A stretch of DNA of 64,000 bases from Actinomycetota bacterium (GTDB lineage Bacteria; Actinomycetota; Actinomycetes; Nanopelagicales; Nanopelagicaceae), in NCBI GenBank assembly GCA_003569265.1, contig BGON01000002.1:124001-188000 (forward strand), written 5' to 3'. Below, piece by piece: positions 1 to 6,949 of the stretch. How positions within the stretch are numbered: position 1 is the first letter of the stretch; each line of letters opens with the position of its first letter. Made by a program: the position numbers and the translations under genes. The notes under the pieces are model-generated. The model did no database searches, was not told the DNA's origin, and saw only the letters and a program-made list of their open reading frames with translations.

Positions 1-2
1 CA

Positions 3-80
3 GCGCTCATAATCTTCGTACTAGTTGGTTCTGGTACAGATTTTGGTCCAAGCATTACATCTGCATTCTTTAGCTTATAA
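3..80 (+). CDS. 3' end of an unidentified gene
   Basis: A frame open from the left edge ends at TAA 78-80 and gives 25 residues (ALIIFVLVGSG...ITSAFFSL). The segment is hydrophobic, so it could be the last membrane helix of a transporter or a pilin-like tail. It is followed directly by a strong hairpin shared with the convergent MFS gene. Too little is present to name a family. Confidence 0.4.
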   Translation, partial: ALIIFVLVGSGTDFGPSITSAFFSL

Positions 81-93
81 AAAGTTAGTCAGT

Positions 94-130
94 AAAGCCC
101 CTGCGGAGAAATCTGCGGGGGCTTTATTTT
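94..130. terminator. Bidirectional intrinsic terminator
   Basis: An 11-bp near-perfect stem (AAAGCCCCTGC at 94-104 against GCGGGGGCTTT at 115-125) is flanked by A-rich sequence on the left and a T run on the right. It sits between two convergent genes and overlaps the last codons of the MFS gene, so it can terminate both. Confidence 0.85.
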
Positions 131-1320
131 TTGATGATGTGTGATTGATACCCGGCCAGCAGCAACATAAGAACCGGATACATCATTGCAACAGGAAGTG
201 AAGTTATTTGAGCAAGAGCGCCAGTAACAGATGGCCCAATGAAATAACCAGCAATACCAATTACTCCCACACGTGCAATGGCAACTGATGAGGCCATTCC
301 AGGAACCTCAGAGGCTGCCAAAATATAGGCAGGAAACATCGGACCAATACCTAATCCAGCACAAGCAAAACCAATGTTGACGATAATCAAAGCTAGAACT
401 GGTTGTGTGTCAGAGAGTGGCACACCAATTACAATTCCAGCACCTAAACCAATACCACCTAAATAACCACCGTAGAGCACTGTCTTTCGTGGTCCAAAGT
501 AATCTAAAGCTTTATCGCCCATAAATCGGGCAGTAATCATTGCTAGTGAAAAGACAGCAAAAGCTGAAGCATTCACGCCAATACCAAAGCCCATGTCATC
601 GCGCAACAAGATAGCGCCCCAATCACTGGCAGCACCTTCTGCAATCAACCCACCGAGTAGACCAATGCCCATCCCCCATAGTGGAAGAACTGATTTTCCA
701 AATAGCGGAATCTTGGCTTCTGTCTCTTCATCTCCACCGCTATGTTCATCTAAATCTGCAGATAGCAGCATGCGCACAGCTGGAATAAATAAGAAAAAGC
801 AAACGATGCCCACTCCAACTAAGTTATCGCGAGGTGAAACATGCTTAGCAATTGATCCACCTAAAACCGTTGTTGCAAAGGCACCTGATGACCACAGAGC
901 ATGAAATGAAGACATGACACGGCGTCCTAAGAGTTTTTCAATGACAACAGCTTGGGTATTAGATGCGATATCCATACTGGAATACCCAAGGCCCATGATG
1001 AAGAGACCAAAAATTAAAGTAATCGGAGAAGTTGAAAAGCCCATCAAGATCAAACCAATAGGCATGATGATGATGGCAACTCGAATAACTGCTTTTGTGC
1101 CATAGGAGTGCACTAATCGCCCAGCTAACTGCGCGCCAAGGATTGCTCCTGCTGTGCTGGAAATAAGGATTAATCCCAACTGTCCATTATTTAGCCCATT
1201 GGCATCGCGGATCTCTGGGATGCGAGCAACCCAGGCCATAGAGACAACACCCATGAAGAAAAAGGTTGCCAAGAGACCTTTGCGCGCACGCGTTGCACTT
1301 GTGAATAAATCATTGCTCAT
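124..1320 (-). CDS. MFS transporter (YbjJ-like)
   Basis: A 398-residue polytopic membrane protein with about 12 hydrophobic segments, the usual size for the major facilitator superfamily. The N-terminus (ATFFFMGVVSMAWVARIPEI) followed by a Gly/Ala-rich second helix and a short basic loop (GRLVHSYGTKAVIR) resembles the YbjJ subgroup of putative exporters and sugar-type permeases. The two halves are joined by an acidic loop around residues 190-205 (SADLDEHSGGDEETEAK). Substrate cannot be read from sequence. The ATG start is followed by an unbroken frame; the gene is monocistronic and divergent from the alcohol dehydrogenase gene. Confidence 0.8.
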   Translation of the reverse strand: MSNDLFTSATRARKGLLATFFFMGVVSMAWVARIPEIRDANGLNNGQLGLILISSTAGAILGAQLAGRLVHSYGTKAVIRVAIIIMPIGLILMGFSTSPITLIFGLFIMGLGYSSMDIASNTQAVVIEKLLGRRVMSSFHALWSSGAFATTVLGGSIAKHVSPRDNLVGVGIVCFFLFIPAVRMLLSADLDEHSGGDEETEAKIPLFGKSVLPLWGMGIGLLGGLIAEGAASDWGAILLRDDMGFGIGVNASAFAVFSLAMITARFMGDKALDYFGPRKTVLYGGYLGGIGLGAGIVIGVPLSDTQPVLALIIVNIGFACAGLGIGPMFPAYILAASEVPGMASSVAIARVGVIGIAGYFIGPSVTGALAQITSLPVAMMYPVLMLLLAGYQSHIIKK

Positions 1321-1452
1321 AAGGTGATAACGGTAACTGAGTATGCCCCAATAGTCTGCCTACACTGCCCTTTATCCTTAAGGTTCTCCCAACTCTAAAA
1401 AGCCTTCAGCGATATAGAATCAAACCCATACCAACTCAACAAGGAGCTCTCC

Positions 1453-2631
1453 GTGGACAACATCACTGCCTTTAATAATCATCTTCCAGTCAAGGTTCGC
1501 TTTGGAGAGGGCGTGGCGCAAACGTTGCCAGCAGTTGTTGCAGAGCTTGGTGCCAGCAAAGTCTTTTTGATGGTTGATAAAGATATTGAGAAGTTCAATC
1601 CAGCGGCAGCAAAGCTCATTGATCAGATGAAGGCAGCTGCTGGCATCACTGTTACGGTCTTTGAAAAGCCTGCAGGTGAGCCAACAATTCAAATGGTCGA
1701 TGAATCAATCGCAGCACTTAAGGCAGCAGGCTCTGATGTTGTTGTTGCACTCGGTGGTGGCTCAGTTATAGATACTGCTAAAGCTGCGCGTCTATGCGCC
1801 CAACTCAACTGCACATTCCGTGAGTTCCAATCAAAGCCACCTGTTTATCCAGCACCAACACTTCCACTTGTTGCTCTGCCAACATCTGCTGGAACAGGCT
1901 CTGAAGTATCTGGTGGCTCTGTTATCTCTGATCCAGAAGCTGGTCGCAAAGCAGGTATTGCTAATGGAAACCTTCGCGCGCAAGTTGCACTGGTTGACCC
2001 AGTCCTTACATATTCAATGCCTCCTTCAATGACAGCTAACACTGGCATCGACGCTCTTGCTCAAGCCATCGCAGGAATTATCGCTAAGTGCTCAACTCCT
2101 ATTGGAGATGCCATTGGTTATGAGGCAGTGCGCATGATGACTCCTGCTTTAGTTGCTGCCTTTAAAGATGGCAATAACAAAGTTGCACGTGCTGGAATGG
2201 CATCAGGGAGCATGATGGCTGGTCTAACAATGAATATCTCTGACTGCACAGCAGAACACTCACTTGGCCAAGCTATTGGTGGCTTAAAGCATGTTCCACA
2301 CGGTCTAACAATTGGTTTAGTTCTAGTTGAAACTCTCACACGTGAAGCAAAGATTGTGCCGCAAAAGTTGGAGCGCGTTGCAGATGCGATGGGCGTGCCA
2401 CAAGATGGCACTAAGGATGGATCTCGCTGCGTGAACGCTGTGAGAAAAATCCTTGCACAGCTGCAATTTCCTGTGCTTTCATCCCTTGGTTTTGTTGAAG
2501 GCGACATAGATGAGTTAGCTGAAATTGCACTCAAAGACTTCTTTATTACACAAGCTCCAAAGCCATGGAGCAAGCAAGAGGTAGTCGATGCATTTATGTC
2601 AGCGCTCAAGTTAGAAAGCCGTGTTGCATAG
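1453..2631 (+). CDS. Iron-containing alcohol dehydrogenase family protein
   Basis: A 392-residue group III (Fe-type) alcohol dehydrogenase. It has the NAD-binding GGGSVIDTAK motif (residues 101-110), the PTSAGTGSE loop (143-151), and a C-terminal metal-binding half with H269 and the PHG histidine H283. The start is GTG 1453, chosen because AAGGAG lies about 6 bases upstream and the protein then begins at the normal family position. One metal ligand looks changed: the usual DALTHAI motif reads DALAQAI here, so D200 is kept but the following His is Gln204. The enzyme may use a different metal, have altered activity, or be a divergent subgroup. Substrate unknown. It is followed 3 bp later by ybaK. 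Confidence 0.85.
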   Translation: MDNITAFNNHLPVKVRFGEGVAQTLPAVVAELGASKVFLMVDKDIEKFNPAAAKLIDQMKAAAGITVTVFEKPAGEPTIQMVDESIAALKAAGSDVVVALGGGSVIDTAKAARLCAQLNCTFREFQSKPPVYPAPTLPLVALPTSAGTGSEVSGGSVISDPEAGRKAGIANGNLRAQVALVDPVLTYSMPPSMTANTGIDALAQAIAGIIAKCSTPIGDAIGYEAVRMMTPALVAAFKDGNNKVARAGMASGSMMAGLTMNISDCTAEHSLGQAIGGLKHVPHGLTIGLVLVETLTREAKIVPQKLERVADAMGVPQDGTKDGSRCVNAVRKILAQLQFPVLSSLGFVEGDIDELAEIALKDFFITQAPKPWSKQEVVDAFMSALKLESRVA

Positions 2632-2634
2632 ATA

Positions 2635-3123
2635 GTGGAAGAAGTTCTCACTAACCCTTCAGTTATCCGTGTAACTGCCCTGCTCAAAGAGCTGGGTTGT
2701 TCTGGTGAAGTAAGAATTCTCTCTGACTCTGCTCGCACAGCACTCGATGCTGCAAATGCCCTAGGCATTGAAGTAGGTCAGGTTGCATCCTCAATTGTTT
2801 TTAAACTCCCCAGTGGCAATCCACTGCTAGTTATAACTAGTGGGCGCCATCGTGTTGATACAGAACTTGTTGCTAAGAACTTAGGTGTTGAAAAACTTCA
2901 CCGAGCAGATGCTGACTTTGTGAAAAACGCCTCAGGCTTTTCCATTGGTGGCGTCTCCCCTGTTGGTTGGGTTAATCAGCCAGAGATCACTTTGCTTGAT
3001 CAAGCACTCAATGATTACGACGTGGCTTGGGCTGCAGCTGGTCATCCGCATTCTGTTTATCCAACATCTTTTTCAGAGCTAGCGCGAGTAACAGGTGCTA
3101 CACCGATGGTGGTTGGCGACTAA
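2635..3123 (+). CDS. ybaK: YbaK/ProX-type aminoacyl-tRNA deacylase
   Basis: A 162-residue single-domain protein of the YbaK/EbsC/ProX editing family, which hydrolyses mischarged tRNA (typically Cys-tRNA(Pro) or Ala-tRNA(Pro)) in the cytoplasm. Visible signatures are the SSIVFKLPSGNPLLVITSG strand, the DFVKNASGFSIGGVSPVG segment and the terminal HPHSVYPTSFSEL stretch. Start is GTG 2635, 3 bp after the alcohol dehydrogenase stop, so the two are probably co-transcribed. The last codons are nearly repeated 645 bp downstream (see repeats), which suggests the original 3' neighbour was separated by an insertion. Confidence 0.8.
   Translation: MEEVLTNPSVIRVTALLKELGCSGEVRILSDSARTALDAANALGIEVGQVASSIVFKLPSGNPLLVITSGRHRVDTELVAKNLGVEKLHRADADFVKNASGFSIGGVSPVGWVNQPEITLLDQALNDYDVAWAAAGHPHSVYPTSFSELARVTGATPMVVGD
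3101..3123 (+). repeat. Direct repeat copy 1 (ybaK 3' end)
   Basis: CACCGATGGTGGTTGGCGAC plus TAA, the last codons of ybaK. It matches 3746-3768 with one mismatch over 23 bp. The two copies bracket a roughly 620-bp segment holding two minus-strand small genes. Confidence 0.7.
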
Positions 3124-3356
3124 TTGTTTTTATTCTCTTCCGATAATGGTGTTCCAATAATTGGAGTCGGTCCACTCGTGGTGTATCCAACTCCCAATGC
3201 CTTAGTTGAGGGATCCGTTCCGACGTTTAAACTAAATGGGCTGATGGCACCTCTTCGTGCTTCCGCATCTTCTCTGCGTAGGAGTTCCAATTGAGCTACT
3301 GAAAGTTCATGCCTCGAATTGTTTCGTTTTCGCCAAAATTTTAGAGAGAGTTTCAT
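3120..3356 (-). CDS. Small hypothetical protein, basic N-terminus
   Basis: A 78-residue protein not recognised from any family. The N-terminal half is strongly basic and polar (MKLSLKFWRKRNNSRHELS, then LLRREDAEARR), and the C-terminal half is Gly/Thr/Pro-rich. There is no membrane segment or signal peptide. It starts 4 bases after the stop of the upstream 68-residue secreted peptide gene, so the pair is probably one transcript. Its stop overlaps the ybaK stop on the other strand. No strong ribosome-binding site is seen. It lies inside the segment bracketed by the duplicated ybaK end. Confidence 0.5.
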   Translation of the reverse strand: MKLSLKFWRKRNNSRHELSVAQLELLRREDAEARRGAISPFSLNVGTDPSTKALGVGYTTSGPTPIIGTPLSEENKNN

Positions 3357-3360
3357 GGTG

Positions 3361-3567
3361 CTAGGGGTTTAAAACAACTCTCATTGCCCCAGAACCCCTC
3401 TCTCCACCACTCCCAATGCCAGGGTCGAAGCTTGCGATGCATCCAAGAGTATGAAGTGCGTTGGGGCATTCGACCGAAGCGGAAGCAATCGGGGCCGCGA
3501 ATAATGAGACGGTAAATGTACTAATCAAAATTGTTATCAAGAAACCAAATCTCTTTGCATTATTCAT
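3361..3567 (-). CDS. Small secreted peptide, hypothetical
   Basis: A 68-residue protein with a clear Sec-type signal peptide: basic start (MNNAKR), hydrophobic core (FGFLITILISTFTVSLFAA) and an ASA-type cleavage site near residue 30. The predicted mature part is only about 38 residues, contains two cysteines (VEC and LGC) and a Gly-rich tail (GIGSGGERGSGA). Function unknown; a small exported, possibly disulfide-bonded peptide. It precedes the 78-residue gene by 4 bp. The insert's location suggests recent acquisition. Confidence 0.5.
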   Translation of the reverse strand: MNNAKRFGFLITILISTFTVSLFAAPIASASVECPNALHTLGCIASFDPGIGSGGERGSGAMRVVLNP

Positions 3568-3745
3568 AAGTTCCAGCCTCTCTTCTTAATTGAACAAATT
3601 ACCCCAATGATATTCAGGCTAATAGCCAAAGAGGTCTAAGTCAATGAAAAAGGTATTACTTGGATAACCGCGGAAGAGTACTCTACTCTCATGAATGACA
3701 ATGCTGAGTGCATCTTCTCTCATGCCGTCGAGAATCTATCCGCCA

Positions 3746-3768
3746 CACCGATGGTTGTTGGCGACTAA
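3746..3768 (+). repeat. Direct repeat copy 2 (orphan ybaK 3' end)
   Basis: A 23-bp near copy (one mismatch) of the ybaK 3' terminus including the stop codon. The same reading frame encodes ATPMVVGD-stop and is open back to about 3640, but that upstream part is unrelated to YbaK. The copy lies directly before the VOC gene start, where the true ybaK end would sit if no insertion had happened. Confidence 0.7.
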
Positions 3769-3770
3769 CT

Positions 3771-4154
3771 ATGAACACTCTAGGCATGATTGCAATCGTC
3801 ATTGATGACTATGACGCAGCAATTTCTCACTACGTTAATGATCTGGGTTTCACTCTTATTGAAGACTCAGTCATGTCACCTGAAAAGCGCTGGGTAGTAG
3901 TTGCACCAAGCTCACAAGGTGCTCGAATTTTGCTGGCAAAGGCTGCTAACGAGGCGCAAGTGGCAGCAATAGGTAATTCGACTGGTGGCCGTGTGGGGTT
4001 CTTTATGTATACAACCAACTTTAATGAAACTTATGAGGGTTATAAATCCAAAGGTATTGAGTTCATTGAAACTCCCCGCCAAGAGGCCTATGGTCAAGTT
4101 GTGGTATTCAAAGACAACTATGGAAATAAGTGGGATTTAATTGAACAGAAATAG
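3771..4154 (+). CDS. VOC (glyoxalase/bleomycin-resistance fold) family protein
   Basis: A 127-residue protein with the beta-alpha-beta-beta-beta vicinal oxygen chelate fold: N-terminal MNTLGMIAIVIDDYDAAISH with the ligand position in the first strand, then a second module ending in YGQVVVFKDNYGNKWDLIE. The ATG at 3771 is chosen rather than an upstream frame extension because the latter would encode the orphan ybaK-tail region out of family alignment. Metal-dependent small-molecule enzymes and resistance proteins share this fold; substrate cannot be inferred. The stop overlaps the next gene by 14 bp. Confidence 0.8.
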   Translation: MNTLGMIAIVIDDYDAAISHYVNDLGFTLIEDSVMSPEKRWVVVAPSSQGARILLAKAANEAQVAAIGNSTGGRVGFFMYTTNFNETYEGYKSKGIEFIETPRQEAYGQVVVFKDNYGNKWDLIEQK

Positions 4155-4383
4155 CGATGCCTCTAAGGCAAGGATTTTTGAGTGGCTAGGCGTTGCAACA
4201 GCAATTGTTTATTCACTTCTAGTTGCTGCCAACATCGGAGCTGAGTTCATTGGATTTAGCTTGCTTCTGACATCTGCTGCCCTGATTGGTATCTGGGCAT
4301 ACCTTGGAAAACACAAAGGAATTCTCTTCTTGCAGTTTTTCTATGCAGCAGCCGGCATTATTGGAATGATTCGCTGGTTTTAA
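4141..4383 (+). CDS. Small integral membrane protein
   Basis: An 80-residue protein with three hydrophobic helices (about residues 14-34, 36-52 and 59-78) and short polar loops (LGKHKG). The start is TTG 4141, inside the VOC gene's end; the stop TAA at 4381-4383 abuts the ATG of the CrtA-like gene. It faintly resembles half of a PnuC/YgjV-type transporter, but no function can be claimed. Its position at the head of the carotenoid cluster makes co-expression likely. Confidence 0.6.
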   Translation: MNRNSDASKARIFEWLGVATAIVYSLLVAANIGAEFIGFSLLLTSAALIGIWAYLGKHKGILFLQFFYAAAGIIGMIRWF

Positions 4384-5040
4384 ATGATCGTTGCCTACTT
4401 CTGGACCATCACTCCTAGCCGTATTCCCTTTGCTCTCGTTGCTATGGGGATGGATCGTTTTGTATTGCGTCGCTCCAAAAATGTTGGCTTTTTTAAATCA
4501 CTTGGTACGGGCAAAGGCGAAACATTCACACCAGCAGATGCCAACTCGTTGCGCTGGGGTTTGATTGCTCAAGTGCAAGATATTGACGCTTTTGATCAAT
4601 CTTTTGTTGTGAAGCAATGGCGCAAGAACAGTGTGAGCGAATTTCGTGCAGTGCTCGAACCAATCTCATCCCATGGTCAGTGGGCTAAGCAGGAACCATT
4701 TATTGCAACGGTAAAAGATTGGGATGGGCCAGTTGCAGCAATTACTCGAGCGCGTATTAAGTGGCACCAGAACTTTCGCTTTTGGAGCTCTGTGCCGCCT
4801 GTGACTATGTCACTGAAATCTGCTCCTGGATTGATCTCTGCCATTGGAATTGGTGAAGCCCCTATTGGTTTGCAGGGCACTTTTTCATTGTGGGAGTCTG
4901 GCGCGGCTATTAAGAATTTTGCATACAAAGGCGCAGAGCACCAAAAGGCGATTGCAGACACAAGTACCTATAAATGGTATTCAGAAGAGCTCTTTGCACG
5001 CTTTGCGCTCAAAGATATTCGCGGTTCGATTAATAGTTAA
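4384..5040 (+). CDS. CrtA-like carotenoid oxygenase (spheroidene monooxygenase family)
   Basis: A 218-residue protein resembling spheroidene monooxygenase CrtA, a heme-dependent enzyme that introduces a keto group at C-2 of acyclic carotenoid ends. Supporting features are the GIGEAPIGLQGTFSLWES region, the following AYKGAEHQKAI segment and the terminal YKWYSEELFARF motif, all in the order seen in the family. The gene starts right after the preceding stop and is followed 26 bp later by cruF. The neighbours strongly favour a role in carotenoid end-group oxidation, though actual substrate and position are inference. Confidence 0.75.
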   Translation: MIVAYFWTITPSRIPFALVAMGMDRFVLRRSKNVGFFKSLGTGKGETFTPADANSLRWGLIAQVQDIDAFDQSFVVKQWRKNSVSEFRAVLEPISSHGQWAKQEPFIATVKDWDGPVAAITRARIKWHQNFRFWSSVPPVTMSLKSAPGLISAIGIGEAPIGLQGTFSLWESGAAIKNFAYKGAEHQKAIADTSTYKWYSEELFARFALKDIRGSINS

Positions 5041-5066
5041 GTAGTCATATAGGGCAGACTTAAGCC

Positions 5067-5870
5067 ATGTCGATCCGTCATTACACTCCAAGACGGCGCC
5101 GCCATGGGCAGTTATCACCCCGAGTAAATGGCTTATTGAACTCTGTTGTTGCCATCGCAATTCTGCTTCAAGTCATCTATCCATTAGTCGATGGTGAAGT
5201 ATTGAGATTGCTCACTATAAATGTAGTTTATTGGGGCGCAGGAGCGATGTTGTTACACGCACTTCTTGCATATGGCATCCGCTATGCGATCACTTACTTT
5301 TTCTTTACATTCATCTTCGCCCTCACCATCGAACACGTAGGCGTTCTTACCCAGTGGCCTTTTGGTAATTATTCATATTCTGGCGATTTAGGTTTGAAGA
5401 TCTTTGAAGTTCCTCTCGTTGTTCCATTTGCTTGGATCATGATGGCTCACCCAGTTCTAACTGCTGCCCGTCGCATTGCAGGCAATTGGGTATTTCTCTA
5501 TGGTGGAGTTGCTCTTGCTGCATGGGATTTATTTTTAGATCCCATGATGGTGGCAGAGGGACGATGGACATGGGTTGTGACAGGGGCACACATTCCTTTC
5601 CAACCCGAGATTCCTTTATCAAATGCTTTTGGTTGGCTACTGAGTGGAATGTTTTTAATTGGTGTCTTGCATCTGATCACCCCACGTGAAAAGCGAAAGG
5701 GTGGCGCCACATTCCGCACTACCGACATATTCCTTTTATGGACATTGTTCTCAGGAATTATCAGCAACTTATTCTTCTTCAACCGTCCAGGTATTGCCTT
5801 CTTTGCCGGAGCTATCTATGGCATCGTCTTTGCCCCTTATTTCTTTAACCGCTGGTTAGGACGCCCTTAG
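5067..5870 (+). CDS. cruF: Carotenoid 1,2-hydratase-type membrane protein (CruF family)
   Basis: A 267-residue protein with about seven membrane segments. It belongs to the CruF/DUF422 family, which hydrates the terminal double bond of psi-end carotenoids to give a 1-hydroxy group. Family signatures are IEHVGVLTQWPFGNYSYS (around residues 89-106), VPLVVPFAWIMMAHP, and the DLFLDPMMVAEGRW motif. The start ATG at 5067 gives a basic N-terminus before the first helix. Only 5 bp separate it from the glycosyltransferase gene, matching the common cruF-cruG pairing. Alternative: another member of the same family with unknown substrate. Confidence 0.85.
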   Translation: MSIRHYTPRRRRHGQLSPRVNGLLNSVVAIAILLQVIYPLVDGEVLRLLTINVVYWGAGAMLLHALLAYGIRYAITYFFFTFIFALTIEHVGVLTQWPFGNYSYSGDLGLKIFEVPLVVPFAWIMMAHPVLTAARRIAGNWVFLYGGVALAAWDLFLDPMMVAEGRWTWVVTGAHIPFQPEIPLSNAFGWLLSGMFLIGVLHLITPREKRKGGATFRTTDIFLLWTLFSGIISNLFFFNRPGIAFFAGAIYGIVFAPYFFNRWLGRP

Positions 5871-5875
5871 ATTCC

Positions 5876-6949
5876 ATGGATTACCTCTTAATAATTCCTT
5901 CCAGTTTTATTCTCCTCATCTCTCTGATTAACTTCCTTACTATCCGCACCCCTGACAAGACTTCACAAATCCAAGAATCAATCTCTGTATTAGTGCCTCT
6001 GCGCAATGAAGCTAATAATGTTGGCGAACTTGTTGCCTCTCTAAGAGATCAAGAGAATCTCACTCAAGTTGAGTTTCTACTTCTAGATGATAATTCTGAA
6101 GATGACACGCTGGCCTTACTGCAGCAACACGTTTCGGGGTTATCAAAGTTTCAGATACTGGGCGGAACTACGCTGCCACAAGGCTGGATTGGTAAAACCT
6201 GGGCGCTGCAACAACTCTTTGAAAGAGCAAGCGGTGAAATCATCGTCTCAGTTGATGCAGATGTGAGATTGGTTCCAGATGCAATAAGTAGGGCAGTGAC
6301 TTTGTTAAAGGACGCACAATTAGATTTTCTCTCCCCATATCCATCACAGTTGGCACATTCTTGGTCTGAACGACTCATTCAGCCACTACTTCAATGGTCG
6401 TGGATGTCCACAGTTATTTTGCGAATTGCTGAAAAGAGCTCTATCTCTTCGATGGTTGTGGCCAACGGTCAGTTCTTTGTTGTCAGACGTACAGCTCTTG
6501 CTCAAGTGAGTGGTTATACATCAGTGAGTAATAAAGTTTTAGATGATGTGGAGTTAGCAAGGGCCCTTGTTAAACAAGGTTCACATGGCTGTGTGGCAAA
6601 TGGGGCATTAATTGCTTCCACTCGCATGTATTCATCGTGGAACCAGATCCAAGCCGGATACGGTAAATCTCTGCATGCAGCATTTGGTTCTGTTTTTGGT
6701 TCTGCACTTGCAATCGCATTCCTCTTTCTTACAGGAATCGCTCCACTTATCGCCGGTATCACAGGTTCATATGTGGCGTGGTATGCCTATGCCGCAGTTA
6801 CTCTTACCCGTGCAATGAGTTCAATTAAAACCGGTAAGAATGGTGTGGATGCATTTTTGCATCCCATTTCTTCTGCACTTCTTATTTACCTCATCATCTA
6901 CTCGTGGTTAATGCGTGGCCAGGTGCAATGGAAAGGCCGCACGCTATGA
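5876..6949 (+). CDS. Family 2 glycosyltransferase (CruG-like)
   Basis: A 357-residue GT-A glycosyltransferase anchored by an N-terminal helix and C-terminal membrane helices (roughly residues 275-300 and 330-347). Motifs: SVLVPLRNEANNVGELVASL, the LLLDDNSEDDT loop, the VDADVRL metal site, LDDVELAR and a terminal RMYSSWNQIQAGYGKS segment in place of QxxRW. Genes of this type follow cruF in organisms making 1-hydroxy-carotenoid glycosides (CruG), so a sugar is probably transferred to the CruF-derived hydroxyl. The stop overlaps the next start as ATGA (6946-6949), implying translational coupling. Confidence 0.8.
   Translation: MDYLLIIPSSFILLISLINFLTIRTPDKTSQIQESISVLVPLRNEANNVGELVASLRDQENLTQVEFLLLDDNSEDDTLALLQQHVSGLSKFQILGGTTLPQGWIGKTWALQQLFERASGEIIVSVDADVRLVPDAISRAVTLLKDAQLDFLSPYPSQLAHSWSERLIQPLLQWSWMSTVILRIAEKSSISSMVVANGQFFVVRRTALAQVSGYTSVSNKVLDDVELARALVKQGSHGCVANGALIASTRMYSSWNQIQAGYGKSLHAAFGSVFGSALAIAFLFLTGIAPLIAGITGSYVAWYAYAAVTLTRAMSSIKTGKNGVDAFLHPISSALLIYLIIYSWLMRGQVQWKGRTL

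Noticed and set aside
2118-2768. 216-residue antisense ORF opposite the alcohol dehydrogenase gene.
   Set aside because: Composition (Ser/Arg/Pro-rich, no domains) and exact overlap with a clear gene show a shadow frame.
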